NCBI GenBank assembly: GCA_902623995.1
Contig: CACNWE010000003.1
Coordinates: forward strand, 1-64,000
Direction: 5' to 3'
DNA: 64,000 nucleotides
From: an uncultured SAR116 cluster alpha proteobacterium
Lineage (GTDB): Bacteria; Pseudomonadota; Alphaproteobacteria; Puniceispirillales; Marisalimonadaceae
Made by a program: the position numbers and the translations under genes. Under the pieces are notes generated by a model. The model saw nothing but the letters and a program-made list of their open reading frames with translations, had not been told where the DNA came from and did not search any database. Positions 50,038 to 58,748 of this stretch are shown here, piece by piece; the stretch's first letter is position 1, and every line of letters begins with the position of its first letter.

Positions 50038-51855
50038 TTATTGATTATTTATTTCGTCATTCAAAATTTGTAATTCAAGCCATTTATTTTCTGTTTCATA
50101 AATAATTTTTTTAATATTTGTTATTTCAATTGCTACTTTCTCAAATTTTTTTCTATCATTTTTAAATAAATCTTTTTCATTTAAGATAGCTTCACATTCT
50201 TTAAGCTCTTTTTCTAATGTTTCAATTTTTAAGGGTAATATTTCTAAATCATAAGTATCTTTGAAGTTCATTTTCTTTCTATTAGTAACTTTTTTAGATA
50301 CTATTTTTTTATTTGAGATTTTATTTTTAGCATTATTACTTAATTTTTTTAATTTTTCTAATCCAAATTTTTCGTAATAATCTGAGAAATTCCCTTCGTG
50401 TTTTAAAATTCTATTATTATTTTCAAATACAAGAAGTTTATCAACAGTATTATCTAGAAAAAATCTATCATGGCTAATTATTAACACGGTACCGTCATAG
50501 TTTTTGATAATCATTTTTAACAAATTAAGAGTATCAAAATCTAAGTCGTTAGTGGGTTCATCTAAAATTAAAAAATTATGTTTATTTAAAAATGTCTTAG
50601 CGAGTAATAATCTTACTTTTTCACCACCTGAAAGTGTTGAGTTGCTTTGCAAACTTTTTTTTTCATCAAATAAAAATTTCTTTAAATAAGACAATACATG
50701 AATTTTTTCACCCATAAAATCAATATGGTCTCCATTTTCAACAAGAGTACTCCATGGAGTTTTGTTTACATTTATACTTTGTTTATTTTGATCAAAATAT
50801 TTAACATTTACATTTTCACCAAATTTAATTTTTCCAGTTTTAGGCGGGTATATCCCTTGTAAAATTTTAACTAAAGTGCTTTTACCTGAGCCATTTGCAC
50901 CTATTATTCCGATGCGATCATTTCTTCTGATTTTCAAGTTTAAATCTGAAAAAATCTTTTTATTATAATTTTCTACATCATAAAAAAAAGATAAATCGAA
51001 TGTTTCAATTATATTTAATCCAGATTTGTTTGTTTTATTTAGAACTATATTTAGTGGTTTTTTTACTATGTCTTTTGTACTTTCATAATTTTTAGAAAGT
51101 TTGTTTAAATCTCTTAATCTTCCCATATTTCTTTTTCTCCTGGCTGATATTCCTTCAATAGCCCATTTCTTTTCAGATTTTATTTTTTGTTTTAGTTTAT
51201 GAGATTTATTTTTTTCTGCTTCTATTATTTCATTAGTCCAATTTTGAAAGTTGTCATAAGGACCCTCTCGTTTCAAAATTTGACTTTGATGCATCCAAAA
51301 AGTTTTTGTTGAAATTTTTCTTAAAAACTCCTGGTCATGGCTTACTATGATTAAAGTTTTATTTAAAGATAATAGCTTTTTTTCTAACCAGTCTATAGTT
51401 GGCAAGTCAATGTGGTTAGTGGGTTCATCTAATAGTAACAATTCGGATTCACTTAGAATTAATTTAGCAATATAAATTTTACGTATTTCACCACCTGATA
51501 ATTTATTATTTAAATTAATTTCTTTTAGATTTAATTTTTCAACAATTTCTTTTGTCTTAGATAAGTTCGGGTTTTGATTATCTTTTAATAAAAATTCTAA
51601 AAGATCATTAATAGTTGGTTCAGGTGGATCTTGTTCCAAATAGTCAATTTTTAAATTAGGCGCCATCCAAATACTACCATCATCACGTTCTTCATTATTT
51701 TTTAAGAGGCTTAATAATGAACTTTTACCGCATCCATTTTCCCCTACTAAAACAATTCGATCGAATTGATGAATTGAGAGATTTATGCTTTCCAATAAAA
51801 CTTTATTAGATTGATACATTCTAAAGTTTTGAAAAGTTACTAGAGCTCTAGGCAT
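50038..51855 (-). CDS. uup: ABC-F ATPase, Uup-like
   Basis: Soluble ABC-F protein with two nucleotide-binding domains: Walker A GENGCGKSS and GANGSGKST, signatures LSGGEIRK and LSGGEKVR, Walker B LLLDEPTNHID and LILDEPTNDLD. A C-terminal helical segment (about residues 535-600, ETLEKELKECEAIL) fits the coiled-coil DNA-binding domain of Uup. Length 605 aa. Uup has been linked to ribosome function and to replication intermediates. It starts within the end of the TerB/DnaJ gene (8-nt overlap). Confidence 0.88.
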   Translation of the reverse strand: MPRALVTFQNFRMYQSNKVLLESINLSIHQFDRIVLVGENGCGKSSLLSLLKNNEERDDGSIWMAPNLKIDYLEQDPPEPTINDLLEFLLKDNQNPNLSKTKEIVEKLNLKEINLNNKLSGGEIRKIYIAKLILSESELLLLDEPTNHIDLPTIDWLEKKLLSLNKTLIIVSHDQEFLRKISTKTFWMHQSQILKREGPYDNFQNWTNEIIEAEKNKSHKLKQKIKSEKKWAIEGISARRKRNMGRLRDLNKLSKNYESTKDIVKKPLNIVLNKTNKSGLNIIETFDLSFFYDVENYNKKIFSDLNLKIRRNDRIGIIGANGSGKSTLVKILQGIYPPKTGKIKFGENVNVKYFDQNKQSINVNKTPWSTLVENGDHIDFMGEKIHVLSYLKKFLFDEKKSLQSNSTLSGGEKVRLLLAKTFLNKHNFLILDEPTNDLDFDTLNLLKMIIKNYDGTVLIISHDRFFLDNTVDKLLVFENNNRILKHEGNFSDYYEKFGLEKLKKLSNNAKNKISNKKIVSKKVTNRKKMNFKDTYDLEILPLKIETLEKELKECEAILNEKDLFKNDRKKFEKVAIEITNIKKIIYETENKWLELQILNDEINNQ

Positions 51856-52582
51856 TTAAGTCATACTGCTCATTTTTAATTAAATCCCATGCATTATTTA
51901 TTTCTTTAAGTCTATAAGTATTTGTCTCTACTATATCTTTAGGTATTCCTTGAGAAATCAATCTGTCAGGATGGTGTTTAATTGCAAGTTTTTTCCACTT
52001 GTTTTTAATTTCTTCCAATGGAGTATCTTTTGAAACACCTAGTGTTTGGTATGGATCTATATATACATTCAGTTTTGAATAACAAATTCTTTCAAAATCT
52101 TTTTCTGAAAAACCAAAAATATCACTAACCTCTTTCAAATATATTTTCTCTAAGTTTGTTATTTTTCCATCTGCTTCAGCTATAATCACCAATAAGTTAA
52201 GAAGTTCTTCTAAAACAGATGAGTTTTTTTCTAATAGATTAGATATTTGTTTTGCGTAAACTTCAAAACCATCAGATGTTTTTTTCGCTTGATCCCATAG
52301 TCTTGCTACATTTTTAATTTCATTATCTGGAACATTTATTTTTTGTTTGAAGGCTTTTATTTCATTTTTAGTAACTTTACCGTCAGCTTTGGCCATTTTA
52401 GCAGAAAGAACAATTACTCCAATGGTAAATCCAATTTGCTTTAATGCAACTTCTTCTGGGAGTTTTTTTTTTGTTTTAAATTTATCAAGAGCATGTCCCG
52501 CAGCTCCTCCGAGTAGGGCTCCTATCGGGCCACCTAACGCAAATCCAGTTGTACTTCCAATAATTTTACCCCAAATTGTCAT
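51848..52582 (-). CDS. TerB/DnaJ-domain co-chaperone, DjlA-like
   Basis: A 244-residue protein in three parts: a Gly-rich N-terminal segment with GxxxG repeats (GFALGGPIGALLGGAAG, about residues 14-30) that may insert in or associate with membrane; a helical TerB-like domain (about 48-170, with AKADGKVTKNEI and AEADGKITNLE acidic repeats); and a C-terminal J domain with the HPD motif (KHHPDRLI). This is the architecture of DjlA, a membrane J-protein that stimulates DnaK. Probably co-transcribed with uup. Confidence 0.85.
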   Translation of the reverse strand: MTIWGKIIGSTTGFALGGPIGALLGGAAGHALDKFKTKKKLPEEVALKQIGFTIGVIVLSAKMAKADGKVTKNEIKAFKQKINVPDNEIKNVARLWDQAKKTSDGFEVYAKQISNLLEKNSSVLEELLNLLVIIAEADGKITNLEKIYLKEVSDIFGFSEKDFERICYSKLNVYIDPYQTLGVSKDTPLEEIKNKWKKLAIKHHPDRLISQGIPKDIVETNTYRLKEINNAWDLIKNEQYDLNA

Positions 52583-52628
52583 AATTTATGTATTACAATT
52601 AAGATTCACTTCATTCAAGAAAATATAA

Positions 52629-52656
52629 TTGGATTAGGTTTATAAATATGTATAAA
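52629..52656 (+). promoter_or_regulatory. Possible promoter of the tusA-plsC unit
   Basis: TTGGAT (52629-52634) and TATAAA (52651-52656) are 16 nt apart in the 106-nt divergent spacer and sit about 30 nt before the tusA-like start. Inferred from hexamers only, in AT-rich DNA. Confidence 0.38.
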
Positions 52657-52688
52657 TTATTTTAAAAAGCGATTTTAAGGAGCTCTTC

Positions 52689-52916
52689 TTGATAGAAGAA
52701 TATGATTTCACTGGATTAAAATGTCCTATTCCTGTTTTAAAGGCAAAAAGGGTACTAAAGAATTTGGCTAAAGGAAAAAAAGTAATATTTATTTCAGATG
52801 ATCCAGCTAGCCCAATAGACTTTACTCATTTTTCAGAAAATGAAGGTTATGAAATTACTATTAAAAGTACAATAAAAGGGAGGCATTATTTTACAATGCA
52901 TAAAATTGAAACTTAG
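52689..52916 (+). CDS. TusA-family sulfurtransferase-like protein
   Basis: A 75-residue TusA/SirA fold protein. The active-site motif LKCPIPVLKAKRVL carries Cys12, which carries persulfide sulfur in TusA. Later residues follow the pattern VIFISDDPASPIDFTHF. The start is a TTG at 52689, supported by AAGGAG placed 6 nt upstream. The partners needed for tRNA thiolation are not nearby, so the exact sulfur pathway is unknown. It heads the run tusA-plsC-DUF2237-62 aa gene. Confidence 0.86.
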   Translation: MIEEYDFTGLKCPIPVLKAKRVLKNLAKGKKVIFISDDPASPIDFTHFSENEGYEITIKSTIKGRHYFTMHKIET

Positions 52917-52936
52917 AATAAAGGGTTAGCGATTAA

Positions 52937-53674
52937 ATGATATTTTTAAGATCTCTTTTATTTAACTTACAATTTTATTTAGGTACAAGTATTTTGGTAA
53001 CTATATGTCTTCCATGTCTTTTATTTCCAAGAGAAGTGGTAATCTTTGTAAATAAAATTTGGTGTTCAATAATGACTAAAGGAATGAAATGGTGGTTGAA
53101 TACTGAAATAAAAGTTATTGGAAAAATACCTTCAAAAAAAAGAGTTGTTATTTATGCAATTAAACATCAATCAGCCTGGGAAACTGTTTTTTGCACTTAT
53201 CTATTTTCAATGCCATCAATAGTTTTAAAAAAAGCTTTAATTTTTTTGCCGGTAATTGGATTATATTTTTTAAGAGCAGGGGCTATTCCTATTACGAGGG
53301 ATCAAGGTTTAAATGCACTTAGAAAAATGGGTAGAAATGCAAAAAAAGCAGTAAAAGAAAATAGATCTTTGATGATTTTTCCTCAAGGTACTAGAGTGCA
53401 ACCAGGGATCTCTTCAGAAGAAAAACCATATCTGCCAGGAGTTTTTTTCTTATATTCTCAAGCAAAAGTTCCAGTAATTCCCGTGGCTCATAATGCAGGG
53501 TTACTATGGCCCAAAAATAGTTTTTTCAAATATCCTAATAGACTTAGGTCCAAATTTGTTACTATCCAGATTCTTCCTGAAATAAAGCCAGGATTGTCAA
53601 AGCAAGAGTTTTTGACAAAATTAGAAAATATTATAGAAACTGCTTCAAATAAACTCATTACGTTGGAGAAATAA
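52937..53674 (+). CDS. plsC: 1-acyl-sn-glycerol-3-phosphate acyltransferase PlsC
   Basis: Makes phosphatidic acid from lysophosphatidic acid at the inner membrane. A hydrophobic N-terminal segment (about residues 6-30) precedes the acyltransferase domain: HQSAWE at 77-82 (an HX4E form of the usual HX4D motif), GAIPITRD, and FPQGTRVQPG. The Glu and the Gln variants are, to my memory, usual in the alphaproteobacterial group. Length 245 aa. The next gene starts at the base after its stop. Confidence 0.9.
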   Translation: MIFLRSLLFNLQFYLGTSILVTICLPCLLFPREVVIFVNKIWCSIMTKGMKWWLNTEIKVIGKIPSKKRVVIYAIKHQSAWETVFCTYLFSMPSIVLKKALIFLPVIGLYFLRAGAIPITRDQGLNALRKMGRNAKKAVKENRSLMIFPQGTRVQPGISSEEKPYLPGVFFLYSQAKVPVIPVAHNAGLLWPKNSFFKYPNRLRSKFVTIQILPEIKPGLSKQEFLTKLENIIETASNKLITLEK

Positions 53675-54079
53675 ATGGATGGCTCACATAATAGAGGTGG
53701 AAAACACAGACAACTTAACGTTCTTGGAGGTGATCTTGAGCCATGTAATTCTTCTAAAGATAAAAATGAAATTGTAACTGGATTTTATAGAGATAATTGT
53801 TGTAATACTGGTCCAGATGATTTCGGTTTACACACCGTTTGTTGTATAATGACAAAATCATTTTTAACTTTTTCAAAATCAGTAGGAAATGATTTAAGTA
53901 CTCCTGTACCTGAATATAATTTTATAGGTTTAAGAGAAGGAGATCATTGGTGCCTATGCGCTTCAAGATGGCAACAGGCATTTGAAGCTGGCAAAGCTCC
54001 TAAAGTAATTTTAAAATCTACTAACATTGCAACTATTTCGGTAGTAAAATTAGAGGATTTAAAAAAATATTCTGCATAA
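53675..54079 (+). CDS. DUF2237 family protein
   Basis: A 134-residue Cys-rich protein of the DUF2237 family: NVLGGDLEPC, GFYRDNCCNTGPDDFGLHTVCCIMT, and GDHWCLCASRWQQAFEAGKAP are the family blocks. Six conserved-looking cysteines suggest metal binding or redox chemistry, but no function is established. The ATG directly follows the plsC stop and has a GGAG 8 nt upstream. Confidence 0.85.
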   Translation: MDGSHNRGGKHRQLNVLGGDLEPCNSSKDKNEIVTGFYRDNCCNTGPDDFGLHTVCCIMTKSFLTFSKSVGNDLSTPVPEYNFIGLREGDHWCLCASRWQQAFEAGKAPKVILKSTNIATISVVKLEDLKKYSA

Positions 54080-54095
54080 TTGTAGGAGAAAAATA

Positions 54096-54284
54096 ATGTA
54101 TTTAGACCAAAAAGTAACAGTTATATGTACAGACAATGACACAAGTAGCAATGGTAAGATTGTAAGAATTTTTCCAAATGGAATAGATATAGATGTTTCA
54201 GGCACAATTCTTAAGTTAAAAAAAACGAAGCCAAACTTATATGTTGGATCTATGGCGGGATTAGAATTTATTGTGAAAACTTGA
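54096..54284 (+). CDS. Small protein of unknown function (62 aa)
   Basis: I do not recognise this family. It has a TAGGAG ribosome-binding site about 7 nt upstream and starts 16 nt after the DUF2237 gene in the same direction, so it is likely real. The sequence alternates short beta-prone stretches (KVTVICTD, KIVRIFPNGIDIDVS, LKLKKTK) and ends in a hydrophobic VGSMAGLEFIV, which suggests a small beta-barrel domain, with no membrane helix or signal. It is convergent with the bactofilin gene, 5 nt apart. Confidence 0.6.
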   Translation: MYLDQKVTVICTDNDTSSNGKIVRIFPNGIDIDVSGTILKLKKTKPNLYVGSMAGLEFIVKT

Positions 54285-54289
54285 TTAGG

Positions 54290-54700
54290 TTATTCAGCCA
54301 CTTTAGGCATTATATCAACGACTTTATCTTGTTTGTTTTCTATTTGTTTCATTCCAGCAACGTTAATAATACCACCTTCAAACACAGCAATTTGCTTATA
54401 AAGAATATCGCCAGATATAATTCCATTTTCCATTATTACAATACTATCAGAATTTATCTTACCACTAACATTTCCACTTACAATTAACTCAGACGATTTC
54501 AGTACGCCCTCAACAACACCCTTTTCATCAACTATTATCTGATCGGCAGAAAGTTCGCCGATAAACTTATTTCTTATCAGGATTGATCCGGACGTCTTAT
54601 ATTTACCTTCAAAAACTCCATCACCATCTAATTGAGAGCAAGTTTCTAAATTTTTTACCTTATCTTTTAAGGGTGAAGAAATTCTGCTAATTTTAATCAT
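54290..54700 (-). CDS. Bactofilin
   Basis: Cytoskeletal beta-helix protein that polymerises without nucleotide and helps localise wall or envelope factors. A charged N-terminal segment (residues 1-22) is followed by a repetitive hydrophobic pattern in which short strands alternate with Gly turns (GSILIRNKFIGELSA, GVVEGVLKSSELIVSG, GKINSDSIVIMENG, ISGDILYKQIAVFEGG), and a short polar tail. Length 136 aa. AGGAG lies 6 nt before the ATG. No M23 peptidase neighbour, which often accompanies bactofilins, is present. Confidence 0.9.
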   Translation of the reverse strand: MIKISRISSPLKDKVKNLETCSQLDGDGVFEGKYKTSGSILIRNKFIGELSADQIIVDEKGVVEGVLKSSELIVSGNVSGKINSDSIVIMENGIISGDILYKQIAVFEGGIINVAGMKQIENKQDKVVDIMPKVAE

Positions 54701-54786
54701 TATTTACTCCTAAATAATACTAATTATTCCCTTTTACTAAACTGATCATCAATAGAAAAATATAACCATTTGAAAAATATGTATTT

Positions 54787-54815
54787 TTAACCTAGATTTT
54801 GACCCTTAATATATA
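54787..54815 (+). promoter_or_regulatory. Possible nudC promoter
   Basis: TTAACC (54787-54792), a 17-nt spacer, and TATATA (54810-54815) lie about 30 nt before the nudC ATG in the 144-nt divergent spacer with the bactofilin gene. Hexamer match only. Confidence 0.33.
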
Positions 54816-54844
54816 AACATTTTTTAAAGAAGAGAATCATTTTT

Positions 54845-55810
54845 ATGAACAAAAAAAAACTAATTACCGAAGTAAAAAACATGATCCAACCTTTTTATAC
54901 CAGCTCTGCAATAAATCGTTATGGAAACTATAGAAATGATAAAAACTTATTAAATAAAATAATTATTGAAAAAAACACTAAATTTATTCCATTCTATAAA
55001 GGGAAAAATCTATTTTTAGAAATTAATAAAAATATAGCTCCTGTCATCTTTAATAAAATTCAACTTGATGAATTTTTCCCAAATGGAATAGGAGATACAA
55101 TTTTTTTAGGCGTAGCAAATACTCTTAATTATATCGGTGTTGACCTAAGTCTTCCTAATAAAAAATTTGAATGCTGGTTAAAAGAAAAGCAAATAATTAT
55201 AAATGATTTAAGAAAATATGGTCCTTTACTAGATGACGTTGAAGCATCATTTTTAGCCTTTTCAAATGGAATGTTTTTTTGGCATAATACTCATAAATTT
55301 TGTGGAACATGTGGTTTTCAAAACTTTCCAACAGAGGGTGGTTTTGTAATGAAATGTTCCAATGATAAATGTGGTAAAAGTCATTTTCCTAGAACTGATC
55401 CAGCAATTATTACTCTTATTTCTTTTCAAGATAAAGTTCTATTAGGAAGGTCCCCTAGATTCCCCGAATCTATGTATAGTACATTAGCTGGTTTTGTAGA
55501 ACCTGGAGAAAGCTTGGAGCAGGCACTTGAAAGAGAGGTTTTTGAAGAGGTTGGAATAAAAGTAAAGAATATTAAATATTTTAACTCTCAACCTTGGCCA
55601 TTTCCTGCATCTTTAATGCTAGGATTTTTTGCAGAGGCAATAAACGATCAAATGAAAATTGATTATGACGAAATTGAAGATGCTCACTGGTTTTCAATTG
55701 ATGAATTAAAGTCTTTACAACATCCATATATTATAGGAGGTTTTAAGTTACCTAGGGTTGACTCAATAGCACGCAGACTAGTTGACACTTGGATCAACAG
55801 CTTTAGTTAA
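54845..55810 (+). CDS. nudC: NADH pyrophosphatase NudC
   Basis: Nudix hydrolase that cleaves NADH and can remove NAD caps from RNA 5' ends. Four zinc-binding cysteines are at residues 153, 156, 171 and 176. The Nudix box runs from about 216 to 238 (GFVEPGESLEQAL, then EREVFEEVGI), and the NudC-specific SQPWPFPAS motif follows about 20 residues later. Length 321 aa with the usual N-terminal domain. It is probably co-transcribed with the Old Yellow Enzyme gene 20 nt downstream. Confidence 0.94.
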   Translation: MNKKKLITEVKNMIQPFYTSSAINRYGNYRNDKNLLNKIIIEKNTKFIPFYKGKNLFLEINKNIAPVIFNKIQLDEFFPNGIGDTIFLGVANTLNYIGVDLSLPNKKFECWLKEKQIIINDLRKYGPLLDDVEASFLAFSNGMFFWHNTHKFCGTCGFQNFPTEGGFVMKCSNDKCGKSHFPRTDPAIITLISFQDKVLLGRSPRFPESMYSTLAGFVEPGESLEQALEREVFEEVGIKVKNIKYFNSQPWPFPASLMLGFFAEAINDQMKIDYDEIEDAHWFSIDELKSLQHPYIIGGFKLPRVDSIARRLVDTWINSFS

Positions 55811-55830
55811 AATTTTTTTTAAAGATAATT

Positions 55831-56895
55831 ATGCTTTTTTCTCCAATTAAAATAGGTGGTCTCGAAGTTTCAAATAGGATTGTTGTCTCTCCTATGTGTC
55901 AATATTCTGCAATTAATGGAGTTATGACCGATTGGCACACTCAGCATCTCATGCAATTAGGCTATTCATCAGCAGGTTTAATAATGGTTGAAGCAACTGC
56001 AGTGGAGAAGATTGGAAGAATTACTCATAATTGTGTTGGAATATATGATGATAAATGTGTAATTTCTTTGAAAAGGAATATTCAATTAGCAAAATCAGTT
56101 ACACCCAAAAAATCATTTTTTGGCATTCAATTAGCACATGCTGGCAGAAAAGCCTCTACTCAAAGGCCCTGGGAGGGAAGAAGTACTCTTAGAAAAGAAG
56201 AAAATTCCTGGAAAACTATAGGTCCATCACCAATACCCTTTCAAGAAACTTGGCATGTTCCACAAGAGATGAAATTATTGGATATAGAAAGGGTTAAAAA
56301 ACAATTTATTTCTGCTTCATTAAAGGCTGTTAAGATTGGATTTGATTTAATAGAAATTCATGGAGCACATGGTTACTTGATTCATCAATTTTTATCTCCA
56401 ATTTCAAATAAACGTAAAGATAAATACGGAGGTAATGTAGAAAATAGAATGAGATTTCCGCTAGAAATTTTCTCTTCTGTCAAAGGTTGCCTTCCAAAAG
56501 ATTTTCCTGTTGGTATGAGAATCACAGGTACAGAATGGGAGAATAATGGGATTGATGAAAATGAAGCTACAATCTTTGCAAAAGAATTAGAAAAAATAGG
56601 ATGTCACTATGTTTGTGTCTCTAGTGGAGGAAATACACCTAATCCCAAAATACCCATAGGACCACATTATCAAGTTCATCTTGCAAACAAAATAAAAAAA
56701 AATACTAAGATGATAGTAAGAACAGTTGGAATGATTACAGATCCAATAGATGCTAATAATATTATTATTAATCAAGATGCTGATATGGTGGCGATGGCTA
56801 GAGCTTTTTTATCTAATCCAAGGTGGGTATGGGATGCAGCTAAGGTTCTTAATCATGATATCGAAGTTCCTCCACAATATGCCAGAAGAAACTAA
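55831..56895 (+). CDS. NADH:flavin oxidoreductase, Old Yellow Enzyme family (YqjM-like)
   Basis: FMN-dependent ene-reductase acting on activated C=C bonds. TIM-barrel motifs: SNRIVVSPMCQYSA with the YqjM-type Cys in the active site, DWHTQHLMQLGYSS, QLAHAGRKAS (His pair region), EIHGAHGYLIHQFLSPISNKR, VGMRITG and ADMVAMARAFLSNP (FMN phosphate). Length 354 aa. The natural substrate is unknown. The stop is 6 nt from that of the convergent channel gene. Confidence 0.92.
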   Translation: MLFSPIKIGGLEVSNRIVVSPMCQYSAINGVMTDWHTQHLMQLGYSSAGLIMVEATAVEKIGRITHNCVGIYDDKCVISLKRNIQLAKSVTPKKSFFGIQLAHAGRKASTQRPWEGRSTLRKEENSWKTIGPSPIPFQETWHVPQEMKLLDIERVKKQFISASLKAVKIGFDLIEIHGAHGYLIHQFLSPISNKRKDKYGGNVENRMRFPLEIFSSVKGCLPKDFPVGMRITGTEWENNGIDENEATIFAKELEKIGCHYVCVSSGGNTPNPKIPIGPHYQVHLANKIKKNTKMIVRTVGMITDPIDANNIIINQDADMVAMARAFLSNPRWVWDAAKVLNHDIEVPPQYARRN

Positions 56896-56901
56896 CTAAT
56901 A

Positions 56902-57810
56902 TTATTTTTTTTTGTCAGTCAGAATATCAACAAGTGATTTTGAATGTTCTGGGGAAAGGTTAAGTTCTTTCCTTAACTTTTCTATTTTCTTAGCCTCTTC
57001 TTCACTAATAACCCCATCACTTAAAGCCTCATTTATTTCTGCTTCTAGAATAGCAGCTCTCTGAGCCCTTTGATTTGCAAAAGCAGAAGCAACTATACCT
57101 GTTAAAAGTGCAACTGTACATACACCCATTATGGCAGTTAAAGCACCAATTATTTTACCTAAGGGAGTAACTGGTGATACATCACCATATCCAACCGTAG
57201 TAAGAGTGATTAAACCCCACCACATCGTTTCAGGTATTGAACTAAATTTTTCTGGCTGACTTTCATTTTCAGCTATGTACATCAAAGAGCTAGATAAAAA
57301 TAATGCAATAACCATTAGATATAAGGCTGCACTAAAGGATCTCCAGTCAGCTTTAATTGCAGAGAAAAAGTCTTCTATAGCTGAACTATAATTAGATATT
57401 TTCAACAACCTCAATAACCTCAAAACTCTAAGCCATCTTAAATCTAGTCCCCCAAAAAAATAAGGAAGAATTGAAGGAATAATTGCTAGTAAGTCAATAA
57501 GACCTGTAAAACTAAAAATATATTTTAACCGTTTTACAAAACCAGAAGAATTACCAAGATCTAGTCTTGCAGGAGCAGACCAAATTCTTAACAAGTATTC
57601 TATACTAAAAATAATAACTGAAAAAATTTCAAATGCATAAAAAGTATCTTTATAAGTTTTACTAATGTCTTTTACGGACTCTAAACATACTGCGGTAACA
57701 TTTAGAAGTATTAATATGAATAGAAACATATCAACGTACTGACTTGGCCTATCAGTAACATTACCTTTAGATAAGAGTTCACTAGTTCTTTTTTGAATTC
57801 TTAAATACAT
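56902..57810 (-). CDS. Voltage-gated-type potassium channel, six-helix
   Basis: A 302-residue ion transport protein with six membrane helices. S4 carries regularly spaced positive residues (R125, R128, R131, R134, K137). The pore loop holds the selectivity filter TVGYGD at residues 205-210, which indicates potassium. A cytoplasmic C-terminal segment rich in charged helices (about residues 255-300) follows and may form a coiled-coil tetramerisation tail. It lies 69 nt after the SDR gene on the same strand. A role in membrane potential or osmotic balance is inferred. Confidence 0.9.
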   Translation of the reverse strand: MYLRIQKRTSELLSKGNVTDRPSQYVDMFLFILILLNVTAVCLESVKDISKTYKDTFYAFEIFSVIIFSIEYLLRIWSAPARLDLGNSSGFVKRLKYIFSFTGLIDLLAIIPSILPYFFGGLDLRWLRVLRLLRLLKISNYSSAIEDFFSAIKADWRSFSAALYLMVIALFLSSSLMYIAENESQPEKFSSIPETMWWGLITLTTVGYGDVSPVTPLGKIIGALTAIMGVCTVALLTGIVASAFANQRAQRAAILEAEINEALSDGVISEEEAKKIEKLRKELNLSPEHSKSLVDILTDKKK

Positions 57811-57879
57811 AATTACGCCTAGTAGTTTAAAATAATTATCAAAACTTAACTTATAATTACACCTAATTCAGCAATTTAT

Positions 57880-58674
57880 TTATGGAGTTGCTGCAGTGAG
57901 ACCACCATCAACGACTATTTCTGTTCCAGTAATATATTTAGCTTCGTCAGAGCATAAAAATAACACTGCATTGGCTACATCCCAAGATTCACCCATTTTC
58001 CCCATTGGTACTTGATCATGTCTTTGTTTCACAAATCCTTCATAATCACCATCAGCGTATTTGGTTGCTAATCTCTCTACTAAAGGAGTGTGCATTAAAC
58101 CTGGAACCACACAATTGAGCCGAATATTTTTTTTTGCTTCAATTACAGCCGTTGTTTTAGTCATTTGTATAAGAGCAGCTTTTGAAGCACTATAACCTAC
58201 TTGAGGTTTTCCTACATACCTTAAACCTGCAACAGATGATATATTTACGATGGATCCACCTGAATTTTTTTCCATAATTGGGATAACGAATTTAATACAA
58301 AAATAAGCAGTATTTAAATTCAAAGTAAATTGTTTTTGCCATGTAAGACTGTCGATCTCCACTGGTCCTCCTGGCTCGGATTGACCAACAACATTGACTA
58401 GAATATCAATTTTTTGATGTTTTTTTTCCACTTTCTTTAAAAATTCTTTTACATTATTTTCATTAGTCATGTTAACTTTATTAAAGGTAAAGTCGTTACC
58501 TTCTTCTTTAATAAAATTGCTAGTATTTTGTCCTGCTTCTTCATTTATATCTGTGCCAAAAACTTTTGCACCCTGTCGAGCTAAAAGGGTCGAAATTGCT
58601 CGGCCATTGCCAAAACCACTGCCAATAGAACCACATCCAGAAACTACTGCAATTTTATTTTTTAGATTAAGCAT
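57880..58674 (-). CDS. Short-chain dehydrogenase/reductase (SDR)
   Basis: NAD(P)-dependent oxidoreductase, classical SDR size (264 aa). The cofactor loop is an expanded form, SGCGSIGSGFGNG (residues 12-24), in place of TGxxxGIG. Asp42 at the end of the second strand suggests NAD preference. The catalytic Ser (SS, 146-147), Tyr161 and Lys165 (YSASK) are present. NVVG (94-97) replaces the usual NNAG. The C-terminus ends VDGGLTAATP. Substrate unknown; the surroundings suggest fatty-acid or carboxylic-acid catabolism. Confidence 0.88.
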   Translation of the reverse strand: MLNLKNKIAVVSGCGSIGSGFGNGRAISTLLARQGAKVFGTDINEEAGQNTSNFIKEEGNDFTFNKVNMTNENNVKEFLKKVEKKHQKIDILVNVVGQSEPGGPVEIDSLTWQKQFTLNLNTAYFCIKFVIPIMEKNSGGSIVNISSVAGLRYVGKPQVGYSASKAALIQMTKTTAVIEAKKNIRLNCVVPGLMHTPLVERLATKYADGDYEGFVKQRHDQVPMGKMGESWDVANAVLFLCSDEAKYITGTEIVVDGGLTAATP

Positions 58675-58748
58675 TAGAAAAACCTCTTACAGTTTTATAT
58701 TATATTAATAACATAAGGTATTTAATTTACAAGAAAGTATAAATCGTA

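Noticed and set aside
53164-53184. PlsC HX4E in place of HX4D as a sign of inactivation
   Set aside because: The HQSAWE form, together with FPQGTR, is, as far as I recall, normal for alphaproteobacterial PlsC, so it is not evidence of a dead enzyme.
54281-54487. 68-codon open frame on the plus strand
   Set aside because: It is antisense to the bactofilin beta-helix repeats and has no recognisable features.
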